Assembly (NCBI GenBank): GCA_900549685.1
Contig: UROX01000001.1
Coordinates: 5,831-69,830, forward strand
Length of the DNA stretch: 64,000 nt
Direction of reading: 5' to 3'
Source: an uncultured Alistipes sp.
GTDB lineage: Bacteria; Bacteroidota; Bacteroidia; Bacteroidales; Rikenellaceae
Shown: positions 9,894 to 17,689 of the stretch, one piece after another
Position numbering within the stretch: the first letter of the stretch is position 1
Layout of the letters: each line of letters starts with the position of its first letter
Notes under the pieces: generated by a model
What the model was told of the DNA's origin: nothing
The model's database searches: none
Seen by the model: the letters and a program-made list of their open reading frames with translations, nothing else
Position numbers and translations under genes: made by a program

Positions 9894-9987
9894 ATGTTTC
9901 GTGCATATGATTTTGTTATGTTTTTCTTATTCATTGGTGGATGAGGGTTTCCCTGCGGAAGCCCGATAACTCTTTCCGGGGCTTTTT
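9894..9987 (+). promoter_or_regulatory. Attenuator-like element with Phe-rich mini-ORF, no target gene
   Basis: ATG at 9894 opens a 16-codon frame, MFRAYDFVMFFLFIGG, with five Phe and a TGA at 9942-9944. Directly after it, bases 9945-9952 can pair with 9957-9964 (8 bp, 4-nt loop). Alternatively 9959-9964 can pair with 9979-9984, a hairpin followed by TTT. The two share the segment AAGCCC, so they exclude each other, as in peptide-leader attenuators. A box resembling TATGTTTC overlaps the ATG. No plus-strand gene follows; folE is convergent. It may instead be a small RNA, a tiny membrane peptide, or chance. Confidence 0.3.
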
Positions 9988-10005
9988 ACGAATCTATCGA
10001 ATACG

Positions 10006-10044
10006 ACCGCGGCGCCTTTTATCGGAAAAGGCGCCGCGGTTTTC
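10006..10044. terminator. Bidirectional terminator after folE
   Basis: A perfect 15-bp stem (10006-10020 with 10026-10040), a loop of five bases (ATCGG), then TTT. It is 42 nt past the folE stop and would also stop any plus-strand transcript entering from 9.9 kb. Confidence 0.8.
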
Positions 10045-10085
10045 GTTTATCCGTCGTTCGGACGATTCCCCGAAAGAACTTCGCG

Positions 10086-10682
10086 TCAGGAGCGGATCAG
10101 ATGGATGAATTCCTCGCGCGTCTGCAACTGAGTCAGGAACGCCCCCGTAAAGGCCGAGGTCGTCGTACAGGAATCCTGTTTTTCGACGCCGCGCATCTGC
10201 ATGCACATGTGCCGGGCCTCGATGACGACGGCCACGCCCAGCGGATCGAGCGCACTCTGGATGCAGTCGCGGATCTGGACGGTCAGCCGTTCCTGAACCT
10301 GCAACCGGCGGGCGAAAGCCTCGACGACGCGGGCGATTTTCGAGAGTCCCGTGATGTATCCGTTCGGGATGTAGGCGACATGCGCCTTGCCGTAAAAAGG
10401 CAGCATATGGTGTTCGCACAGCGAATACAGTTCGATGTCCTTGACGATGACCATCTGGCGGTACTCCTCCCTGAATTTGGCAGAGAGCAGGATCTCGCGC
10501 GGGTCCTCGTCGTACCCTTTCGTCAGAAAACACATGGCTTTGGCCACCCGCTCCGGCGTTTTGAGCAGTCCTTCGCGTGCGGGGTCCTCGCCCAGCAGCT
10601 CCAGAATGGATGCATAGTGGCCGGCGAGTTTTCCGAGGGTTTCCTCATCGAAATGTTCCTGTTTGGAATAATTCTCATCCAT
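10086..10682 (-). CDS. folE: GTP cyclohydrolase I
   Basis: This enzyme converts GTP to 7,8-dihydroneopterin triphosphate, the entry step of folate synthesis. The 198-residue product carries the zinc and active-site motif LCEHHMLPF, then [18 protein letters not shown], the RLQVQERLT segment and the second zinc-ligand region [12 protein letters not shown]. It is the classical type IA enzyme, not the FolE2 type. I start at [11 protein letters not shown], the normal family N-terminus. The frame is open for 74 more codons upstream without similarity, and a strong promoter at 10874-10905 implies that this part is a 5' leader of about 185 nt. The gene is monocistronic. folC, a later folate gene, is at 58.7 kb. 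Confidence 0.96.
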   Translation of the reverse strand: MDENYSKQEHFDEETLGKLAGHYASILELLGEDPAREGLLKTPERVAKAMCFLTKGYDEDPREILLSAKFREEYRQMVIVKDIELYSLCEHHMLPFYGKAHVAYIPNGYITGLSKIARVVEAFARRLQVQERLTVQIRDCIQSALDPLGVAVVIEARHMCMQMRGVEKQDSCTTTSAFTGAFLTQLQTREEFIHLIRS

Positions 10683-10870
10683 GGCGATCGGTTCTTTTAC
10701 TGATATGGAGGCGACGATATACATTCGTGCTCCGGCAACCGGAAAGTCCGGTTCCATCGTCGTCTGCCGGACATTTCCGGATCGGACCTGTCCGGGCATC
10801 CGCCCCGACGGAGCCTGAATGACTTCCCGCAAGGGGCTGGCCGGGGTGCCATCGTATATGATCGCGAATG
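10683..10870 (-). promoter_or_regulatory. Long structured 5' leader of folE
   Basis: The mRNA from the promoter at 10874 to the folE ATG would carry about 185 nt, against about 15-20 nt for most genes here whose promoter is visible. It is GC-rich with several local inverted repeats, for example CCGGACAGGTCCG and AACCGGACTTTCCGGTT on the minus strand. No known riboswitch core was recognised. Confidence 0.35.
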
Positions 10871-10873
10871 CGG

Positions 10874-10905
10874 CAAAGGTAACACTATCGGGACAGATAA
10901 CCAAA
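10874..10905 (-). promoter_or_regulatory. Strong promoter of folE
   Basis: Minus strand TTTG (complement of 10902-10905), a 20-nt spacer, then TACCTTTG (complement of 10874-10881). Both elements match the Bacteroidota consensus exactly, with start expected near 10869. Confidence 0.65.
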
Positions 10906-10910
10906 AAGAG

Positions 10911-13406
10911 CTACCGGTCGTCCGCCGCGTTTCCTTCCCGGGCGCTCCGGACGAAACGGATTTCCGCATACGAGAAATCGCCTCCGAGATATTCCCTGAT
11001 TTCGGACAACTTCTCACCCGGATGTTCGTCCATATAGCGGGAAATCGCAGCGATCCGGTCGTCCGGCACGAACCGTCCGACCTCGAGCGCTCCCCGGCGG
11101 ATCAGTTCGGCGATGTGCCCCTCGACCGTGGCAACGGTCAGGTCCCGGGCATGGGCCACCTCCTCGGGCGAGAGTCCTTCGAGGATCATGGCGAGGGTGG
11201 TCTGTCGGGTGTCTTCCTTCGGTTTTTTCTCTTTGGGAGCCTCTTCCCGCAGTGCAGACCGTCCTGCAGCACCCGCTTCGGCAAACGAGAGGGTCAGACC
11301 GTTCTCTTCGCGGAACCGTGCGACGAGCGGCAGTACCGTGCCGGCATATTTCTCCAGAAAACGCTGGCCGATGCCCTTGATCCGGGCCAGCTCTTTCTCG
11401 GACGACGGCAGCAGGTTCGCCACGCCGATGAGCGCTTTCTGCCCCATGACCGTGTAGGCGGGAACGCCCAGTTCCGAAGCCTCGTCCCGGCGCCATGCAC
11501 GCAGCCGTTCGAACAGTTCCGGATGCAGGATGTCGTCCGTGACGGCGATTTTCTGCTCTTTCGCCGTCCGGCCCGATGCGCTCTCTTTTTCGAGCAGGAC
11601 ACGGGCTTTCGTTTCGAGATGACGGCGGATAGAGAAACCGTCGCGGGCCGATTCCAGCAGTGCGAGACGTATCCTCATCGTCTCGGCGGCCTGTTCCCGT
11701 GCGTTGTCCAGCGCTTTCTGCGCTTCCCGGTCGTCGGTCTCCTCCACAGGCTCCAACAGCGGCAGAACGATGTCGCGGCATCGGTCACCGAAATATTCCG
11801 CACCTTTTTTCACCCGTTCCGCAAGCAGCGGGTCGGTGCGGCAGTCCGTGCCCGCAGCCGTCAGCCGGTCGAGCTGGAGTCTGAATTTCCGGGCGACTTC
11901 CTCGATCTGAGGCACGAAGGCCGCCGCGCCGGTTCGCCAGCGGTCGAGCAGGCGGGGATAGAGAGGGGCCAGATGTTCTTCGGTGAGCCGTTTCAGCCGT
12001 TCCAGTTCGCGTTGCACGGAGGTGAAGTCGAACAGACCGTACAACAGCTCCCGGTAATAGGCCCGGCTTCGTTCGGCGAGCGTCCGCTCGTCGGGCGGAT
12101 TCGCCGCCGCTTCGTCGCAGAACGTCCGGACGGTCTCGTCGTCGATGATGCAGCTCCGGTCGAGCGGTGTGCGCAACACGATGCCGCCGAGGCTCCGGCA
12201 GCGGCTCAGGGCCACATAGACCTGTCCGTGCGAGAACGAGCCTGCTGCGTCGATGATCGCCCGTTCGAACGTAAGTCCCTGGCTCTTGTGGATCGTGATG
12301 GCCCACGCCGTCCGGAGCGGATATTGCCGGAAAACGCCCTCGATCTCTTCGGCGATGGCCTTGGTTTCCGGATCGACGACGTATTTGGCATTGGTCCATT
12401 CGGCCTGTTCCACGACGACGGGTTCGCCGCCTTCCGTCGGAGTGACTTCGATTCTGTTTTCGGTCAGTGCCGTGACGATGCCGATCTTGCCGTTATAGTA
12501 ACGTTTCTGCGGCGACGGGTCGTTCTTGACGAACATGACCTGAGCGCCTTCCCTGAGCCTCAACGCCCGGTCCGTCGGGTCGAGGTATTCCGGAAAGTCG
12601 CCCTCCGTCTGCGCTTCGAAAATGTGCTCGGGCGTCTCCAGCGCCTCGAGTTTCGCTTCGTTGATCGCCCGGGCCGTGTGGTTGTGCGAGGTCAGCGTGA
12701 TGTAGCCCTCTTCGCCCGAAGGTTCGAATTCCGGCATGTATCGTTCGTTGAGAGCCTCGAGCGTCTGCCGGTCGATCCGGTTGTCGCGTACCCGATTCAG
12801 CAATTCGATGAAACGGCCGTCCTGCTGCCGGTAGACGCGTTGCAGCTCGACAGTGACGAAACGTGTCTGCCGAAGAGCTTTCGAAGCGAAGAAATAGGGC
12901 GATTCGTAGATCCGGCCCAGCAGCCCCCACTCCTCGTCGCGCACCACGGGGGCGAGCTGCCGCAAGTCGCCGATCATTAGCAATTGCACGCCGCCAAACG
13001 GTTTGCTCCGGTCGCGGTAGCGGCGCAGCGTGTCGCTGACGGCATCGAGCACGTCGGCCCGCACCATGCTGATCTCGTCGATGACGAGCAGGTCGATGCT
13101 CCGGATGATGCGGATCTTCTGGCGGCTGAAACGATATGTCTCGCGCTCGCGTCCCGTCGGAACGCCCCGTTCCGATTCGGGTATGTAGGGGGCGAAAGCC
13201 AGTTGGAAAAACGAGTGGATCGTCACGCCGCCCGCATTGAGGGCGGCCACGCCGGTGGGCGCCACGACGATCATCCGCTTGGGCGACCGGGCGCACAGGT
13301 CGCGCAGAAACGTGGTTTTGCCCGTTCCTGCCTTGCCGGTCAGGAAAACGTTCGTCGAGGTCTGTTCGATGAAACGCAGGGCCAGATCGAGTTGCGGATT
13401 GTCCAT
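10911..13406 (-). CDS. Pif1/RecD-like helicase with HRDC and C-terminal HTH domains
   Basis: This is an 831-residue SF1 DNA helicase. The P-loop GKAGTGKT is at residues 24-31, followed by VVAPTGVAALNAGG. Walker B is VIDEIS near 110. The C-terminal RecA-like lobe has TIHKSQGLTFERAIID and QVYVALSRCRSL near 370-410. After a helical linker, residues about 630-692 form an HRDC nucleic-acid-binding domain (LFERLRAWRRDEA..IKGIGQRFLEKY). The last 100 residues hold a helicase-associated helix-turn-helix (LARGLSPEEVAHARDLTVATVEGHI-like). I start at MDNPQLDLALRFIE, directly before the P-loop region; the upstream frame has no similarity. Such helicases act in repair or replication restart, but the exact substrate is unknown. 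It stands alone between upp and folE. Confidence 0.88.
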   Translation of the reverse strand: MDNPQLDLALRFIEQTSTNVFLTGKAGTGKTTFLRDLCARSPKRMIVVAPTGVAALNAGGVTIHSFFQLAFAPYIPESERGVPTGRERETYRFSRQKIRIIRSIDLLVIDEISMVRADVLDAVSDTLRRYRDRSKPFGGVQLLMIGDLRQLAPVVRDEEWGLLGRIYESPYFFASKALRQTRFVTVELQRVYRQQDGRFIELLNRVRDNRIDRQTLEALNERYMPEFEPSGEEGYITLTSHNHTARAINEAKLEALETPEHIFEAQTEGDFPEYLDPTDRALRLREGAQVMFVKNDPSPQKRYYNGKIGIVTALTENRIEVTPTEGGEPVVVEQAEWTNAKYVVDPETKAIAEEIEGVFRQYPLRTAWAITIHKSQGLTFERAIIDAAGSFSHGQVYVALSRCRSLGGIVLRTPLDRSCIIDDETVRTFCDEAAANPPDERTLAERSRAYYRELLYGLFDFTSVQRELERLKRLTEEHLAPLYPRLLDRWRTGAAAFVPQIEEVARKFRLQLDRLTAAGTDCRTDPLLAERVKKGAEYFGDRCRDIVLPLLEPVEETDDREAQKALDNAREQAAETMRIRLALLESARDGFSIRRHLETKARVLLEKESASGRTAKEQKIAVTDDILHPELFERLRAWRRDEASELGVPAYTVMGQKALIGVANLLPSSEKELARIKGIGQRFLEKYAGTVLPLVARFREENGLTLSFAEAGAAGRSALREEAPKEKKPKEDTRQTTLAMILEGLSPEEVAHARDLTVATVEGHIAELIRRGALEVGRFVPDDRIAAISRYMDEHPGEKLSEIREYLGGDFSYAEIRFVRSAREGNAADDR

Positions 13407-13636
13407 CGTTCGGGTTCGTAAAAGGAAAGCCGGCACCGGAAGTCTTTTTTCCGAAAACCGCCGCGCGGTGCGCTTTGTCGCAGGGGCATATTTCGTGACC
13501 GCAGCGTACCGACGTCGAAATGCCGGTCCGGAGGTTTTCGGGACGTTACTCCGAGCGCTGCGGATCGTCTGCGGCCGAGGATCGGCCTCGGGCGGATTCG
13601 GCAATGCGGCCGCAGCCCGGTGCCGAGACGTATGTT

Positions 13637-14290
13637 CTACATTTTGTCGCCGTAGGCCAGATCGCCCGCGTCGCCCACACCCGGAACGATATACGATTTG
13701 ACGGTCAGTTCGGCATCCACCGTCCCGCACCAGATCGACGTATCCTGAGCCGAGAAATGTTTTTTCGCGTATTCGAGTCCCTCCTCGCTGGCGAAGACCG
13801 AGGCGATGATCGTACGCCGCGGCATCCCCGCTTTCTCGACCAGTGCCCGATGGGTCAGCACGATAGACGTGCCTGTGGCCAGCATAGGATCGACCAGCAG
13901 CAGGGTTTTGCCCGACAGCTCGCAGGTCGAGATATACTCGACATGGATGTTGAAGCTGCCGTCCTTGCTGTATTTGCGATAGGCCGAGACGAAGGCGTTC
14001 TGTGCGTCGTCGAAATAATTCAGAAATCCCTGATGGAACGGCAGACCCGCCCGGAGGATCGTCGCGATGACGATTTGTTCGTCGGGCAGAGCCACCTCGG
14101 CTACGCCCAGCGGGGTTTCGACGGTGTGTTTGGCGTAATGCAGGGTTTTGCTGATTTCGTAAGCCATGACCTCGCCGGCCCGTTCGAGATTCCGGCGGAA
14201 ACGCATGCTGTCGCCCTGTACGTTCACATCGCGCATCTGGGCGACGAATCGGTTCAGAAGGGTATTTTCCCGGTCCAGTATTTTTATCAT
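13637..14290 (-). CDS. upp: Uracil phosphoribosyltransferase
   Basis: This enzyme salvages uracil with PRPP to form UMP. The 217-residue product has the PRPP-binding loop LLLVDPMLATGTS and the uracil-recognition C-terminus IVPGVGDAGDLAYGD, both diagnostic of Upp. ILRAGLPFHQGF is the family's central motif. The start MIKILDRENTLLNRF fits; an ATG two codons upstream (MFMIKIL) is possible. It begins 22 nt after the hflX stop and probably shares the hflX promoter. UMP made here feeds pyrH (6.6 kb). Confidence 0.95.
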   Translation of the reverse strand: MIKILDRENTLLNRFVAQMRDVNVQGDSMRFRRNLERAGEVMAYEISKTLHYAKHTVETPLGVAEVALPDEQIVIATILRAGLPFHQGFLNYFDDAQNAFVSAYRKYSKDGSFNIHVEYISTCELSGKTLLLVDPMLATGTSIVLTHRALVEKAGMPRRTIIASVFASEEGLEYAKKHFSAQDTSIWCGTVDAELTVKSYIVPGVGDAGDLAYGDKM

Positions 14291-14312
14291 AAACATTCGG
14301 CGTTTCGGGTTC

Positions 14313-15509
14313 TTAATACAGAAAATTGTTGAACGGATAGCGGCCCGAGTGGATTTCGCGCACCATGCCGTAGAGATCGCGCCGGAACTTGTCGATGTTG
14401 ATCCTTTCGCGGGCCGACAGGAAGATGCACGGAGTATTGGCCTTCGCAATCCAGCTCTTTTTCAGGTCGTCGAGCGACAGGTTCTCGCGCGTGGCGGGCA
14501 TCAGGTCGTCCTCGTCCTTGCGGATGTAGGTGTAGGCGTCTATTTTGTTGAATATCAGAAAGACGGGTTTGTCGCCCGCACCGATCTCCTGCAACGTCTG
14601 TTTCACGACGGCGATCTGTTCCTCGAAGTTCGGGTGCGAGATGTCCACCACGTGCAGCAGCAGATCGGCCTCGCGCACCTCGTCCAGCGTCGATTTGAAC
14701 GATTCGACGAGCTGGTGGGGCAGTTTGCGGATGAACCCGACCGTGTCCGAAAGCAGGAACGGCAGGTTTTCGAACACCACCTTGCGGACCGTCGTGTCGA
14801 GCGTGGCGAAGAGCTTGTTTTCGGCGAATACCTCGCTTTTGGCCACGAGGTTCATCAGCGTCGATTTGCCGACATTCGTGTAGCCCACCAGTGCGACGCG
14901 GACCAACGAACCGCGGTTGCCGCGCTGGACGGCCATCTGCCGGTCGATCTTGCGCAGCTGTTCCTTGAGGCGGCTGATGCGGTCGCGGATGACGCGGCGG
15001 TCGGTTTCGATCTCGCGCTCGCCCGATCCGCCTCGCGTGCCGGTGCCGCCCCGCTGGCGTTCGAGGTGGGTCCACATGCCCGTCAGCCGGGGCAGCAGAT
15101 ACTGGCACTGGGCCAGTTCGACCTGCGCTTTGGCGTAAGCCGTCGTGGCCCGCTGGACGAAAATGTCGAGAATGAGGCTTGTCCGGTCGTAGATCTTGTT
15201 CTTGAAAATGCGATCCAAGTTGCGCAGCTGCGACGGCGTGAGTTCGTCGTCGAAGATGACGTAGCGGATTTCGTTTTCCTCCACATAGGCCGCTATTTCG
15301 GAGAGTTTTCCCTCGCCGATGAACGTTTTGGCCGACGGTGCGGCCAGCCGTTGCGTGAAGCGCTTGACCGCGACGATACCGGCCGTCTCGGCCAGAAATT
15401 CCAGTTCGTCGAGGTACTCGGTCGCCTGCCGCTCGTCCTGTCTGTCGCGGATGACGGCGACCAGCACGGCATGCTGAGGTATGATCGTCGTTTTGTTGTC
15501 TTGTCCCAT
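14313..15509 (-). CDS. hflX: Ribosome-associated GTPase HflX
   Basis: HflX binds the 50S subunit and splits stalled or stressed ribosomes. The protein is 398 residues. The N-terminal HflX domain includes FIGEGKLSEIAAYVEE and FDDELTPSQLRNL; a coiled linker (QLRKIDRQMA) follows. The G domain has G1 GYTNVGKST near residue 206, G3 DTVGFI and G4 FNKID. The glycine-rich switch before the linker (RGGTGTRGGSGEREIETDRR) is the family's hallmark. I start at MGQDNKTT: upstream codons in frame would begin at a TTG. A -7 box (TAAATTTG) is at 15589-15596, giving a leader of about 75 nt. It is followed by upp after 22 nt. Confidence 0.95.
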   Translation of the reverse strand: MGQDNKTTIIPQHAVLVAVIRDRQDERQATEYLDELEFLAETAGIVAVKRFTQRLAAPSAKTFIGEGKLSEIAAYVEENEIRYVIFDDELTPSQLRNLDRIFKNKIYDRTSLILDIFVQRATTAYAKAQVELAQCQYLLPRLTGMWTHLERQRGGTGTRGGSGEREIETDRRVIRDRISRLKEQLRKIDRQMAVQRGNRGSLVRVALVGYTNVGKSTLMNLVAKSEVFAENKLFATLDTTVRKVVFENLPFLLSDTVGFIRKLPHQLVESFKSTLDEVREADLLLHVVDISHPNFEEQIAVVKQTLQEIGAGDKPVFLIFNKIDAYTYIRKDEDDLMPATRENLSLDDLKKSWIAKANTPCIFLSARERINIDKFRRDLYGMVREIHSGRYPFNNFLY

Positions 15510-15588
15510 ACGGTCGATTAAAGGATGCTGCCGGACGATGAGGGCCGGGCATCCGTTCGTGTTCGTTTCTTTTGCATACAATATACCA

Positions 15589-15596
15589 CAAATTTA
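15589..15596 (-). promoter_or_regulatory. Promoter -7 box for hflX-upp
   Basis: Minus strand TAAATTTG, a perfect TAnnTTTG. No clear -33 TTTG is at the right distance. Start would be near 15584. Confidence 0.5.
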
Positions 15597-15689
15597 CGAA
15601 GAAATCCCGATTAATGAAATCCGCCGCCTGTTCCCGGTCCGGACGGAACATTTAATTCTCCGTCCGGGCCTGCTTTTTTTGCATCCGGT

Positions 15690-15720
15690 TTTGGAATTAC
15701 CGGAAATCTTTTTACTTTTG
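15690..15720 (+). promoter_or_regulatory. Promoter of tRNA-Ala
   Basis: TTTG at 15690-15693, a 19-nt spacer, TACTTTTG at 15713-15720. The mature tRNA begins 11 nt after the last G. A full-consensus promoter in front of a structural RNA. Confidence 0.75.
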
Positions 15721-15729
15721 TCCCCGTAA

Positions 15730-15804
<75 letters not shown>

Positions 15805-15812
15805 CATATCCG

Positions 15813-15839
15813 AAAAGGCTGTCTCTGGCAGCCTTTTTT
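15813..15839 (+). terminator. Terminator after tRNA-Ala
   Basis: A 9-bp stem (AAAAGGCTG at 15813-15821 with 15829-15837), a 7-nt loop and a T-run. It separates the tRNA from rlmN, whose ATG is 28 nt further on, so rlmN is either expressed by read-through or has an unseen promoter. Confidence 0.75.
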
Positions 15840-15866
15840 GTTATCCTGCCCCTAACTTCGTCTGAT

Positions 15867-16931
15867 ATGGAAAAAGAATGGCTGTTCGGTAAAACGCTCC
15901 CGGAGCTGGCGGAGGTCGCCGCTTCGCTGGGCATGCCGCGTTTTGCGGCGGGGCAGCTCGCACGTTGGTTGTACCAGCGGAGCGCCGACTCGTTCGACCG
16001 GATGACCGACCTCTCGCTCCGCCACCGCGAAGCGCTCGCCGAGCGGTACAGCGTGGGCGTCATTCCGTTCGCCGGCGTGCAGTGCTCGACGGACGGTACG
16101 AAAAAATACCTGTTTTCCACCTTGCAGGGGCGGTTCGTCGAGTCGGCCTACATTCCCGACGGAGACCGGGCCACGCTCTGCGTGTCGTCCCAGTCGGGCT
16201 GCAGGATGGGCTGCCGGTTCTGTATGACGGCCCGGCAGGGCTTCGCCCATAATCTGACCGCAGGCGAAATTCTCAACCAGATACGGTCGATCCCGGAACG
16301 GGAGAAACTCACCAACGTCGTTTATATGGGCATGGGCGAACCGCTCGACAATCTGTCCGAAGTACTGCGTTCGCTCGAGATTCTCACCTCGGACTGGGGG
16401 TACGGATGGAGTCCTACGCGCATCACGCTTTCGACGGTGGGCGTGATTCCCGCCATGCGGGAGTTTCTGCTCCGGACGAAGGTGCATCTGGCCGTCAGCC
16501 TGCACGATCCTTTCCCCGAAGAGAGGCTCGGCATGATGCCCGCGCAGAACCGCTATCCGATCGAAGAGGTGATCGCCGAGCTTCGCAAACACGACTTCAC
16601 GCACCAGCGCCGCATCAGCTTCGAATACATCATGTTCCGCGGCGTGAACGACACGCCGGCCCATGCGGCGGCGTTGAGCCGGCTGCTCGCGGGACTCCGG
16701 TGCCGCATCAACCTCATCCGGTTCCACGCCATTCCCGACGCTCCGATGCAGGGTTCCGACGAGGCGACGATGATACGGTTCCGCGATACGCTCACCCGTA
16801 AGGGAATCGTCACGACGATCCGGGCTTCGCGGGGCGAGGACATACAGGCGGCCTGCGGTCTGCTTTCCACGCGGGAACGGGAAAAAGCCGAATCCGCCCG
16901 CCGTGCGGCCGCTTCCGGCGACGGCCGGTGA
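15867..16931 (+). CDS. rlmN: 23S rRNA (adenine-2503-C2) methyltransferase / tRNA m2A37
   Basis: This radical-SAM enzyme methylates C2 of A2503 in 23S rRNA and, in characterised bacteria, A37 of some tRNAs. The 354-residue product has the cluster motif CRMGCRFC (inside SQSGCRMGCRFCMTARQG), the YMGMGEPLDN segment, SLHDPFPEERLGMMP, and near the C-terminus RASRGEDIQAACGLL with the second catalytic cysteine. The N-terminal helical domain (FAAGQLARWLYQR) is the RNA-binding part. I start at MEKEWLFGK; the frame stays open upstream through the terminator and the end of the tRNA, which cannot be coding. It lacks the extra regions of Cfr resistance enzymes. Confidence 0.95.
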   Translation: MEKEWLFGKTLPELAEVAASLGMPRFAAGQLARWLYQRSADSFDRMTDLSLRHREALAERYSVGVIPFAGVQCSTDGTKKYLFSTLQGRFVESAYIPDGDRATLCVSSQSGCRMGCRFCMTARQGFAHNLTAGEILNQIRSIPEREKLTNVVYMGMGEPLDNLSEVLRSLEILTSDWGYGWSPTRITLSTVGVIPAMREFLLRTKVHLAVSLHDPFPEERLGMMPAQNRYPIEEVIAELRKHDFTHQRRISFEYIMFRGVNDTPAHAAALSRLLAGLRCRINLIRFHAIPDAPMQGSDEATMIRFRDTLTRKGIVTTIRASRGEDIQAACGLLSTREREKAESARRAAASGDGR

Positions 16932-17008
16932 TCCGGAACCAGCTATGGAATGACAATTGCATCTGCCGAAGGCAGGTACCGAAAGTTTACACAAAAAACC
17001 GAACAACC

Positions 17009-17446
17009 ATGAAAAAAGCGATTATCGTATGCCTTTTCCTCTGGATGGCCGTCTCGGCCTTCGCCCAGGACACAACCGCCAAAGGGACGGTTTTCCGCAC
17101 AGGCACGCTCAAGGAGTTGCTCGCGCAGGCCGGCAAAGAAGAGAAATATCTGTTCGTGGACGTCTATGCCACGTGGTGCGGTCCCTGCCGGTATATGACG
17201 GCCCGGATTTTCCCGCAGCAGAAAGTGGGCGACTATTTCAACAAAACGTTCGTCTGCGCCAAATTCGATGCCGAGAAGGGCGAAGGCATTTCCGTAGCCC
17301 GCAAATACGGGGTCCGGTCCTATCCCACATTTCTGATCCTGAACGACAAAGGCGAGGAAGTGGGGCGTGTCGTCGGTGGAGCCGAAGCCGACCGGTTCAT
17401 CGCCACCGTACAGAAAGTCGTGGCGGGGATCGAAAAAGAGGAATAG
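17009..17446 (+). CDS. Exported thioredoxin-fold protein (WCGPC)
   Basis: This 145-residue protein starts with a signal peptide (MKKAIIVCLFLWMAVSAFAQ, cleaved after AFA). The thioredoxin fold follows, with the redox motif ATWCGPCRYM near residue 60, YFNKTFVCAKFDAEKGEG and the cis-proline segment YPTFLILNDKGEEVGRV. It probably acts as a periplasmic disulfide reductant or isomerase; the partner is unknown. The start is the ATG directly before the signal peptide. The frame can be extended 27 codons upstream, but only by losing the signal-peptide layout. It is 77 nt downstream of rlmN with no functional link. Confidence 0.88.
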   Translation: MKKAIIVCLFLWMAVSAFAQDTTAKGTVFRTGTLKELLAQAGKEEKYLFVDVYATWCGPCRYMTARIFPQQKVGDYFNKTFVCAKFDAEKGEGISVARKYGVRSYPTFLILNDKGEEVGRVVGGAEADRFIATVQKVVAGIEKEE

Positions 17447-17663
17447 AGAAGGCGTGCTGCGACCGGTCGCCCCGGACGGTCGTATCGCGGTCCGCTGCCG
17501 AGTTCGGTCGTTGAAAAGAGACGATGCCGGAGACCGGTACGGGCGACGTAACGGATTTTCGGGAAATGTTCCCCCGGCGGAGGGAATTCGACAACGGAGT
17601 GTCCGGTTCGGTCCGGGCACTTTCTTTTTTCCCGCTTTGCGGGGACCGTGCGATTAATTTGTC

Positions 17664-17671
17664 TATTTTTG
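17664..17671 (+). promoter_or_regulatory. Promoter -7 box for flippase-dut
   Basis: TATTTTTG matches TAnnTTTG. A TTTG lies 24 nt upstream (17636-17639), a long spacer. The predicted leader is about 14 nt, fitting the ATG at 17690. Confidence 0.5.
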
Positions 17672-17689
17672 CACGAAACGCACGTCGAT

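Larger units (their letters stand above)
9151..10085. other. 935-bp intergenic region
   Basis: From 9151 to about 9870 I see only chance frames and no family resemblance. From about 9880 the DNA becomes AT-rich and holds a small Phe-rich open frame with alternative hairpins (9894-9987). A strong bidirectional terminator follows (10006-10044), listed separately. Nothing resembling RNase P RNA, tmRNA or 6S RNA was recognised. Confidence 0.4.

Noticed and set aside
10683..10904. 74-codon N-terminal extension of folE
   Set aside because: The family starts near MDENYSKQ. The extra part is Arg/Pro-rich and its first codons lie upstream of the promoter.
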